Shown here piece by piece: positions 18,660-25,338 of a DNA stretch of 64,000 bases (its first letter is position 1; each line of letters starts with the position of its first letter). The DNA lies in the NCBI GenBank assembly GCA_002729495.1, contig PBYE01000027.1:147639-211638 (forward strand). The letters are read 5' to 3'. The notes under the pieces were generated by a model that ran no database searches, was not told the DNA's origin, and was given only the letters and a program-made list of their open reading frames with translations. The position numbers were made by a program, and so were the translations under genes. Source of the stretch: Chromatiales bacterium. Lineage in GTDB: Bacteria; Pseudomonadota; Gammaproteobacteria; Steroidobacterales; GCA-2729495.

Positions 18660-19490
18660 ATGTTGGAACTCTATAACCATGACATGTCCGTGTGCGCCGC
18701 CAAGGTGCGCTTTGCCCTGGCCGAAAAAGGTCTCGAATACACCAGTCACATGGTGAATCTCCTGGCGCGCGAACATAAGGCCCCCGAGTACCTGGCATTG
18801 AATCCCAACGGGGTTGTGCCCACCCTGGTGCACGACGGACATGTGATTTATGAATCCAATATTATCAATGAGTACCTGGATGAGGCGTTTTCCCAGGGTT
18901 CGTTAATGCCTGGCAATCCTCTGGGCAAAGCCCGGGTGAGAAAGTGGACCCAGCAGCTGGATACTGCTATCCATGCGGCCACCAGCGTCGTGAGCACCTG
19001 CATCGCGTTCCGGGATTTTCTCCTGGCCAAATCACCCGAGGACCTGGAACTGCATTTCAGGAGTCAGCCGGGCGCCGATCCGCTCAAAGTAGAGCGGCAT
19101 AACGACAATATCCGTAACGGGGTGAAGTCAAAATACTTTGCACACGCGGTTATCCGCTTCGACAAGCTTCTAAGCGACATGGAAGCAGAGCTTGCCGGCG
19201 GTGAGCCCTGGCTGGCTGGCGAGGCTTTTTCCCTGGCGGATATCGGTTACGCCTCTTATATCAGAAGGCTCGAGCACCTGCAGATGAGCCCCATGTGGGA
19301 TGAGCGACCGTACTTTGCTGATTGGTACGGCAGGCTCCAACAGCGTGACAGCTTTAAAGTTGCGATTCTTGACTGGGACAACGATCGTTATATTGACAAC
19401 ATGGCGAAGAAGGGTGCCAGGGAATGGCCCTTGGTGCAGCAGGTCATCGCATCCGGCCGGACATCAAATACACAGAACCAGCCCTCCTGA
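18660..19490 (+). CDS. glutathione S-transferase family protein
   Basis: Glutathione-dependent enzyme. Seen: thioredoxin-like N-terminal domain with ELYNHDMSVCAAKVRFALAEKGLEY (Ser-Val-Cys in the active-site helix), the cis-proline turn NPNGVVPTLVHDG and the gamma-glutamyl-binding ESNIINEYLDEAF, then an all-helical C-terminal domain with the N-capping motif AFSLADIGYASYI. 276 aa from ATG 18660 (an upstream TTG at 18648 overlaps the preceding stop). GSTs in catabolic clusters often carry out dehalogenation, ether cleavage or isomerisation; which applies here is not visible. Confidence 0.88.
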   Translation: MLELYNHDMSVCAAKVRFALAEKGLEYTSHMVNLLAREHKAPEYLALNPNGVVPTLVHDGHVIYESNIINEYLDEAFSQGSLMPGNPLGKARVRKWTQQLDTAIHAATSVVSTCIAFRDFLLAKSPEDLELHFRSQPGADPLKVERHNDNIRNGVKSKYFAHAVIRFDKLLSDMEAELAGGEPWLAGEAFSLADIGYASYIRRLEHLQMSPMWDERPYFADWYGRLQQRDSFKVAILDWDNDRYIDNMAKKGAREWPLVQQVIASGRTSNTQNQPS

Positions 19491-19557
19491 CAGGTACCGG
19501 GAAACACAGACCGTCAGCATGTTCTGCTTTGGCGCTCATGGCATATTGCGCCGTGAA

Positions 19558-20079
19558 TTACTCGGTAGGCAGCTCGCCATTGGTGAGAAAACGCTTTAAC
19601 AGATCCTTGATGAGTTCGAACTCGTGCTGGCTGAATCCCTGCAGATGCCGGTTCAGCACGTTGCTGATGACGGGTGGAATCTCCCTGGCTATTTTTTTCC
19701 CTGCGTTGGTCAGTGCGATGTTCACCACCCGACGGTCGTCATTGCTGCGCTGGCGGCGTACCAGGCCCTTGCCCTCCAGCCGGTCCAGCATGCGGGTCAT
19801 GGCGCCGTTGTCGATGCCGGCTTCACGGGCGCAACCTGCGACAGTGTCGCCCCGGCCCGTGGAAATAATCTGCAGCGGGACCCATTGCATCGCGGTCAGG
19901 TCGTAGGCTTGCAATTGCGCGTCCACGTTACGCATGAGTTGTTTGTGCGCAAGCTTGATCAGGTAGCCGACCGATTCATTGACATCGTATGTGTCCGAAT
20001 CGCTGCCATAAAATTCGACCCCGGCACCGTGTGAGGCAGGGTTTTTGGAGGCAACATTCTTATTTTTTTTCATAATCAT
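19558..20079 (-). CDS. MarR-family transcriptional regulator
   Basis: Winged-helix repressor. Seen: helix-turn-helix DTVAGCAREAGIDNGAMTRMLDRLEGKGLVRRQRSN-type core with the wing DDRRVVNIALTNAGKK, diagnostic of MarR. An N-terminal extension of about 35 residues with Lys/Asn-rich start precedes the domain. Possible starts are TTG 20082, ATG 20079 and ATG 20073. It is divergent from the Rieske operon, and a palindrome-bearing promoter lies between them, so it probably represses the Rieske system until an aromatic ligand binds. Confidence 0.88.
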   Translation of the reverse strand: MIMKKNKNVASKNPASHGAGVEFYGSDSDTYDVNESVGYLIKLAHKQLMRNVDAQLQAYDLTAMQWVPLQIISTGRGDTVAGCAREAGIDNGAMTRMLDRLEGKGLVRRQRSNDDRRVVNIALTNAGKKIAREIPPVISNVLNRHLQGFSQHEFELIKDLLKRFLTNGELPTE

Positions 20080-20080
20080 C

Positions 20081-20108
20081 AAGGTACTGCATGGGTAAAT
20101 AATGTCAA
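20081..20108 (-). promoter_or_regulatory. candidate promoter of MarR gene
   Basis: On the reverse strand TTGACA (20108-20103), 16-nt spacer, TACCTT (20086-20081). The predicted start of transcription is within a few bases of the ATG at 20073, so the transcript could be leaderless. Confidence 0.35.
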
Positions 20109-20145
20109 CGCGAAGTAATGCTTCAGGTTGAATTCCTCCAGCTCT

Positions 20146-20403
20146 TTAAGACCAGGTGTGCAGGTTGAAAGAGTTGGGGCGTCGGTCACACCAGATTCTG
20201 AACAGCTTGGGGACATTCCTGGCCACGCCGGCTTCCTGCTGCTGTGCAGCGAGGTCGGCAATCTGGCGAACAACAGAATTGGGATGGCGCAAGGCTTCCT
20301 TCCAAAGACCGGGTGCTGACAGCAAAACCAGGACTTTGAGAGCCTGGATGCCGTGACTGGCACCGAAGTTGCCGCTCGCCTGTGCCGTTTGCTGCAGGGG
20401 CAC
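20146..20403 (-). pseudogene. possible gene remnant or small hypothetical gene (85 codons)
   Basis: A reverse-strand frame, open from about 20418 to the stop at 20146, has coding-like codon choice (mostly G or C at third positions) and a protein-like composition with helical segments (IQALKVLVLLSAPGLWKEAL). The only start is GTG at 20403 with no clear ribosome-binding site. I do not recognise the family. It may be the C-terminal remnant of a gene truncated when the promoter at 20431 was assembled. Confidence 0.28.
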
Positions 20404-20430
20404 AGTATATTCAATGGTTATTTACCTGCC

Positions 20431-20458
20431 TTGACACTATTTGCCTAAGCAGTATAGT
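20431..20458 (+). promoter_or_regulatory. strong sigma-70 promoter of the Rieske operon
   Basis: TTGACA, 16-nt spacer, TATAGT: only one base from the ideal -10. The predicted transcript starts near 20465, leaving a leader of about 135 nt before the ATG at 20600. Confidence 0.7.
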
Positions 20459-20469
20459 GCATATAGGCA
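20442..20469. promoter_or_regulatory. candidate MarR operator over the Rieske promoter
   Basis: Inverted arms TGCCTA (20442-20447) and TAGGCA (20464-20469) flank the -10 element. Such a placement would block RNA polymerase. The divergent MarR protein is the natural candidate to bind it. Confidence 0.45.
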
Positions 20470-20599
20470 GTGTGGGTGCGGCATTTGCCCCATGGGCTTT
20501 GCTCCACGCGGCACTGAGGTTGGGTATCGTCACAGCCCATATCCGGGGGGACGGAATACCAGACCTATCCTATAAATCTGCGCATTTAGGAGAAAAGTT

Positions 20600-22168
20600 A
20601 TGGTTGCCAAAATGAAAGATTTTACTAAAGGAAGTTTGACCGGAATATCGGCCAAGGTTACTGATGACGACTTCAAGCGGCTGATCCCGAAAGAACGTTT
20701 CACCAGCAAAGAATGGCTGCAAAAGGAATACGATCTGCTGTGGTCACGCGTATGGCAATGGGCGTGCCGTGAGGAGGAAATCCCCAACAACGGTGATTAC
20801 TACGAGTACAAGATCGGCGACGAGTCGATCATCATCGTACGGTCGGAGACCGGCAAACTCAATGCTTTCCACAACGTCTGTATGCATCGCGGTGTACGCC
20901 TGGTAGAAGGAGAACACTGGTGGGGCGGACGAGGCACTCTCAACAATTTCCGCGACATGTTCAAAGGCAAGTTGAGGTGCGTGTACCATGGCTGGGCCTG
21001 GGACCTGGAGGGAGAGATATCCCACCTTCCGGGCGCAAAGGATTTTGCACCCGAACGTATCCAGAAAAGCGAGATATGTCTCCGCCCGGTGAGGTGTGAA
21101 ACCTGGGAAGGCTTCGTGTTTATCAATATGGACATGGACGCGGAACCGCTGCTTGAGTACCTGGAACCGGGCCCCGAAAAGTTGGCGAAGTACAAGATCA
21201 GTGAGATGCGGCTTAAACACCACTTCACCACGATTCTGCCAACCAATTGGAAATACGGTGTCGAGCAATATCAAGAGGGCTATCACGTGTGGGCGACCCA
21301 TGTGATGGATCTGAATGATGTGGGTGCTTTTGCCACGCTACCGGGTGGTCGGCGGGCCGGGGCCATGTTTGGTGAAGGTAAAAAGGGTCCGGGTGAAGCG
21401 GGCTATCCCGAGTACGGCAAACCCACCATTAAAGAGACACCACCTGACCCGGATGCAATTGGTGCTGTTACCGTTGGTGAGCAGTTCGAGAGGCACACCA
21501 ATTTTTGGGAGCCGGATAAGGACATTCAGACGGGGGTTCCCAAAGGTGTGAAACTGTGCGACCTCAAGGATGAGAAAATCACCGACCCGAGGACTTGGGT
21601 GCGTACGGCGATGGAAAATATGGTTATGCAGGGTCGTCTCGCGGATTATGAGCTCGATTACTTCAATGGTCTTAGTGATGACGAGATTCCCTGGGACATG
21701 CAAGGCCCGGAGTTCATGAGGAAAAACCGCCGGGATGCCTGCACGGCCCAAGGCATCGACATTTCGCAACTTGAAGAGACTGAGTTGTACGGGTTTCCAA
21801 CCGAATTTCGGTTTTTCCCCAATATGCTCGGTCCGATTGCCGGTAATACCTACGGCTTATTCCGATCGCGGCCACACGGTGACAATCCGAACGAGGCTAT
21901 CTGGGACGTGTACTTCATGTTCCGCTACGGCGAAGAGGAGCCACCCGAGGTCAATTACGAGACTGTCGAATGGGATAACTACCCCACTGACCGCATGCCA
22001 CGAACGTTTCTACAAGACTGGCGCATAACGCCGCTGTACCAAAAAGGTATGCACTCGAGGGTGCTCCCGGGCTGTCGGTTCAACAAGCAAGAGGCGAATG
22101 CATTGCACACGCACTTAATGCTTGACAAAATCATCGGCAGAGACTTCGAAGAAGTGGTAGAAGACTGA
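20600..22168 (+). CDS. Rieske non-heme iron oxygenase, alpha subunit
   Basis: Terminal oxygenase component that hydroxylates or demethylates an aromatic or similar substrate. Seen: the Rieske cluster ligands Cys94, His96, Cys127 and His130, and the mononuclear iron site NWKYGVEQYQEGYHVWATH with His229, His234 and bridging Glu226 in place of the usual Asp. Odd: 30 residues separate the two Rieske ligand pairs instead of the common 15-17, and the protein is 522 aa, longer than most alphas. No beta subunit is adjacent. ATG start with ribosome-binding AGGAG 9 nt upstream. The reductase is the next gene; an intervening terminator-like stem is present. Confidence 0.9.
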   Translation: MVAKMKDFTKGSLTGISAKVTDDDFKRLIPKERFTSKEWLQKEYDLLWSRVWQWACREEEIPNNGDYYEYKIGDESIIIVRSETGKLNAFHNVCMHRGVRLVEGEHWWGGRGTLNNFRDMFKGKLRCVYHGWAWDLEGEISHLPGAKDFAPERIQKSEICLRPVRCETWEGFVFINMDMDAEPLLEYLEPGPEKLAKYKISEMRLKHHFTTILPTNWKYGVEQYQEGYHVWATHVMDLNDVGAFATLPGGRRAGAMFGEGKKGPGEAGYPEYGKPTIKETPPDPDAIGAVTVGEQFERHTNFWEPDKDIQTGVPKGVKLCDLKDEKITDPRTWVRTAMENMVMQGRLADYELDYFNGLSDDEIPWDMQGPEFMRKNRRDACTAQGIDISQLEETELYGFPTEFRFFPNMLGPIAGNTYGLFRSRPHGDNPNEAIWDVYFMFRYGEEEPPEVNYETVEWDNYPTDRMPRTFLQDWRITPLYQKGMHSRVLPGCRFNKQEANALHTHLMLDKIIGRDFEEVVED

Positions 22169-22213
22169 ACGGTCGGGGAATACCTCGGTAAGGCCTTGTA
22201 GGAGGCCTGCATA

Positions 22214-22281
22214 ACGCCCTTCTGGTGAGGATGCCTGGGCTCGAAGAGAGCTTTAGAATTCCAGGCCAGGGGGCGTCTGTT
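22214..22281 (+). terminator. terminator or attenuator between oxygenase and reductase genes
   Basis: ACGCCC (22214-22219) pairs with GGGCGT (22271-22276), extended inward by CTGG/CCAG across a small internal loop, with an inner CCTGG/CCAGG pairing. The run CTGTTTTTC follows the stem. It would lower reductase transcript relative to oxygenase transcript. Confidence 0.5.
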
Positions 22282-22374
22282 TTTCATTTGTCCGCATCAT
22301 TGCGGGGACTCTTGTGTTGGTGATTTGACGGCCGTGATAATTGGCGGGCAGGTTTTTGGAGGCGATGTGCGGAA

Positions 22375-23316
22375 ATGCGCAAAGTGCTTGTGAAATCAAT
22401 CGGCTGCGAGGCGAAGGACATCAAGACGTTCGAGCTGGTGGATCCTGAGGGTTCTGCCTTGCCACCGTTCACTGTCGGGGCGCATATCGATGTTAATTTG
22501 CCAGGCGGAATGATGCGGCAGTATTCGCTTTGCAATGATCCGGCTGAAACTGATCGCTATTTGCTCGCCGTTTTCCGTGAAGCGGAAGGACGAGGCGGTT
22601 CCAAAGCATTTCACGATGAGGTGGCAGTCGGAGATTTATTGGAGATCTCCGAGCCGCAAAACAACTTTCCTCTCGATCACAGGTTCATGCACTACATATT
22701 GATAGCGGGGGGGATAGGTGTAGCGCCGCTTCTTGCAATGGCATACAAACTACGGTCATTAGGCAAGACCTTCGATTTCCATATGTGTGTCCGGTCAGCC
22801 GATCGACTGCCTTTCAAAACAGATCTCGAGGAACTGGTTGAACCTGGCAGGCTGCACTTTCATATCACTAATGGTGATCCGTCGCGCCGCCTGGATGTGG
22901 AGACTTTACTCGCGGAGCCAGTATCTGCCGGGATGGTTTATTGCTGCGGGCCGGAGGGACTGATCGATGCTGTCGGAGAAGCAACATCGGCCTGGCACTC
23001 CCATACCGTTAAGTTTGAACTTTTCAAACCCGAGGAGCTGGATGGCACTGATAGATGGTTTGATGTGAAGATTGCGAGTACCGGTCAACTGATCCGGGTC
23101 GGCCCCAGGGAGACTATTCTTGCCGCCCTTTGGAAAGCGGGAATAAAAAGAGCCTTTAGCTGCGAGCTGGGTATTTGCGGGACATGCCGCACGCCATTTA
23201 GCGAGGGTGTTCCCATTCACCGGGACGATAATGTGCTTTCGCTAAAAGAGCGGGAGAAAGAAATGACCATATGCGTCTCCCGTTGCGAATCATCACTTCT
23301 GACGCTTGATATCTAG
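22375..23316 (+). CDS. Rieske oxygenase reductase (FMN/NAD, C-terminal 2Fe-2S ferredoxin; VanB-like)
   Basis: Moves electrons from NAD(P)H to the oxygenase. Seen: flavin-binding RQYSLCN (48-54), nucleotide-binding LIAGGIGVAPLLAMA (109-123), CCGPEGLIDAV, and a C-terminal plant-type ferredoxin domain with Cys263, Cys268, Cys271 and Cys300. This order is that of class IA phthalate/vanillate-type reductases, which need no separate ferredoxin. 313 aa, normal. With the preceding gene it makes a complete two-component oxygenase. The start at ATG 22375 has GGAGG about 12 nt upstream. Confidence 0.92.
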   Translation: MRKVLVKSIGCEAKDIKTFELVDPEGSALPPFTVGAHIDVNLPGGMMRQYSLCNDPAETDRYLLAVFREAEGRGGSKAFHDEVAVGDLLEISEPQNNFPLDHRFMHYILIAGGIGVAPLLAMAYKLRSLGKTFDFHMCVRSADRLPFKTDLEELVEPGRLHFHITNGDPSRRLDVETLLAEPVSAGMVYCCGPEGLIDAVGEATSAWHSHTVKFELFKPEELDGTDRWFDVKIASTGQLIRVGPRETILAALWKAGIKRAFSCELGICGTCRTPFSEGVPIHRDDNVLSLKEREKEMTICVSRCESSLLTLDI

Positions 23317-23464
23317 TGATAACTTTAACTTCTTATGTTGCCCTTTTCGGTGCTTAACCGGCAGAGATGCCGGCAACGGTCGCTTTAATATACTTCAGGC
23401 CAGCATGGGCAGATGAATCCTGGTACCCGGTCGTAAGGCGCGGTTACCAGGGGAGGGTACTGAA

Positions 23465-24301
23465 ATGGCAGGGCGTGCTCTGAACGTACTCAAGAGCAAG
23501 TGGTTTATCGGCGGCGTACTGATCGTTGTCGCCCTGGTCGCCTTTGGCGGCCAGGAGATGATGTACATGACCCGTCAGTACATGATGGGCGACACACTGT
23601 GGAATCCGACGCCGAGACAGGTGAACGGCCGGACGGTGTTCGATGAACACTACAGCATGCACCCGGGTCACTACAGCTTTAGCGAGAAGTTAAATATTGC
23701 TACCCAGATTGATGTCATGAAGCTGGTTCGAATGGATCCGGAAGAGCGAAAGAAGGGCCTGGCCGAGTTTTCCACTATTCGAACCCAGTCACCGGTGGGT
23801 ACCCTGGCGCCGGATTTCGAACTGAAAACTATCGACGGCAAGTCCATTCGTTTATCGGATAAGCGTGGGCGCATCGCGGTGTTCATGTTTGTTGCGATGA
23901 CCTGTCCGCCGGCGCGCACCCAGGTGGATCTCTGGACGGAACTACACGAGCAGTACGACCCTGCAGAGGTGGACATGTTCTTTGTCTATTCCCGGGAGCG
24001 GCATCCGGGTGAGCGAGGGTTTCCGGATTTCAGGCAGACTACTACCACCGAAGAGCGCATGACCTACGCAACGATGATGTCCGAGATTACCGATGTGCCT
24101 ATTGCGGTGGATCCTATCGATGAGAGCACGCTAAAGGACTACGGGATCGTTCCAAATGCCGCCTTCGTGGTAGACCGGAACGGATATATCGTGTTCAAGT
24201 CGCAGTGGGCCGACGTTCACAAGATCAGGCAGGTGATTGAACAGCTGAGGGCTGCCGAAGCAGCGCTGGAGGAATCGGTGTCCGGCAATACAGGCGTGTG
24301 A
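23465..24301 (+). CDS. membrane-anchored deiodinase-like thioredoxin-fold protein (Cys form)
   Basis: A signal anchor (about 14-30) precedes a periplasm-facing thioredoxin-fold domain starting GTLAPDFELKTIDGKSIRL. Seen: VFMFVAMTCPPARTQVDLW with Cys147 at the place where iodothyronine deiodinases carry selenocysteine; the codon is TGT. It is followed by FFVYSRERHPGERGF, matching the YIEEAH segment of deiodinases, and VPIAVDPIDES, matching their PVVVD. The fit continues to the C-terminus. Known deiodinases remove halogen from aromatic rings, but bacterial relatives are mostly untested, and an AhpC/redoxin role is possible. It sits 148 nt after the reductase on the same strand. Confidence 0.68.
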   Translation: MAGRALNVLKSKWFIGGVLIVVALVAFGGQEMMYMTRQYMMGDTLWNPTPRQVNGRTVFDEHYSMHPGHYSFSEKLNIATQIDVMKLVRMDPEERKKGLAEFSTIRTQSPVGTLAPDFELKTIDGKSIRLSDKRGRIAVFMFVAMTCPPARTQVDLWTELHEQYDPAEVDMFFVYSRERHPGERGFPDFRQTTTTEERMTYATMMSEITDVPIAVDPIDESTLKDYGIVPNAAFVVDRNGYIVFKSQWADVHKIRQVIEQLRAAEAALEESVSGNTGV

Positions 24302-24327
24302 CGCCTTCTAACTACTTGCGATATTCA

Positions 24328-25263
24328 TCATGAGCCATCTGTGATGCTACAGCGCGCATCGGGTTCATTTTGCGAAAGTTGATAGTGCATCCCTTCTACA
24401 TTCATTGCGACGAAGTCGTCGAATTTCACAAGGTCACTGTAGTCTGCCATCGTCACCTTCTCGATAATCTGCGGCAAATCGTGGCCGGCTTCCATTTCCG
24501 TTAACACTCTTTTGCACAGGTCAATCTGGTACTCGTAAGCTCGCCTGAGACCTTCGGGCGGCTGGTGGTAGTAATGCCCCGGCACAATGAAATCAAAGTC
24601 CAGCGCCATAATTGTCTCCATGTCCGTCAGCGCCAGGCCAAAATCATTTGAATCCTGTACTTCCCAACCACCAAAATAGCGCCATGCTATGCGTCCGGCA
24701 GGCGCTACATCTACGGTAAATATAATTTGTTCATCCGGGAATCGAACGACCGTGGTGTCATTTGTGTGGTTTGACGTTATATCCAGAAGCTCTATCTTTT
24801 TTGTACCAAAGGTCAGCTCCATGCGACCCCTGTATGTCTTGGTAGGCAGAACCTTGGTTTTGTTATTGAATGGGTCGTTCTCTAAATTCTCGATGAAATG
24901 CTCTTGTGCATAGATATCGACAACGGTATCTGAGAATACTTCTGCTCCCGGGGCGTGGTCAAAATGAAAATGACTATAGATTATGTACCTGACGGGCTGG
25001 TCAAAGCGCTCCTTAAGTTCCTCTTTTAGCCACCGGGCCGCACCGGCGCTCACCGGATCTACCAGAACAATTCCGTCTTCGGTCACCATGAAAATTGAAT
25101 TGTAAATAGAATCGTTCATAGGGTAGTGAGCGGTATAGATGCTTCCCCTGATGTGCTCGATCGAGCGTTCCGCAGCAGGCGGCGCTGCCATACCATCTGA
25201 AATCCGGATCAATAAGAATATTGCCAGTGTGAAGATAATTCTTGTTATCTGGTTTACCTTCAT
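24328..25263 (-). CDS. secreted metallo-beta-lactamase-fold hydrolase
   Basis: Periplasmic Zn hydrolase. Seen: signal peptide (IIFTLAIFLLIRISDGMA), the zinc motif SHFHFDHAPG (HxHxDH), a later His in ITSNHTNDT, Asp in VDVAPAG and the terminal His in VPGHYYH. Length and layout match MBL-fold proteins related to quinoprotein relay and glyoxalase II-like enzymes. Start set at ATG 25263, which has GAGG 9 nt upstream. Downstream of two TonB receptors on the same strand, it may process the imported compound or cleave an ester. Confidence 0.82.
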   Translation of the reverse strand: MKVNQITRIIFTLAIFLLIRISDGMAAPPAAERSIEHIRGSIYTAHYPMNDSIYNSIFMVTEDGIVLVDPVSAGAARWLKEELKERFDQPVRYIIYSHFHFDHAPGAEVFSDTVVDIYAQEHFIENLENDPFNNKTKVLPTKTYRGRMELTFGTKKIELLDITSNHTNDTTVVRFPDEQIIFTVDVAPAGRIAWRYFGGWEVQDSNDFGLALTDMETIMALDFDFIVPGHYYHQPPEGLRRAYEYQIDLCKRVLTEMEAGHDLPQIIEKVTMADYSDLVKFDDFVAMNVEGMHYQLSQNEPDARCSITDGS

Positions 25264-25338
25264 TTCCTGCAACCTCTGGTACAAAAAATATAGTTTCTTC
25301 GAATTGCGGTCAGTTGCCCGACCATTGCATTCCGGTTC

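Noticed and set aside
23465-24301. Selenoprotein reading of the deiodinase-like gene
   Set aside because: The codon at the Sec position (23903) is TGT, an ordinary cysteine, and no in-frame TGA or SECIS-like stem is needed.
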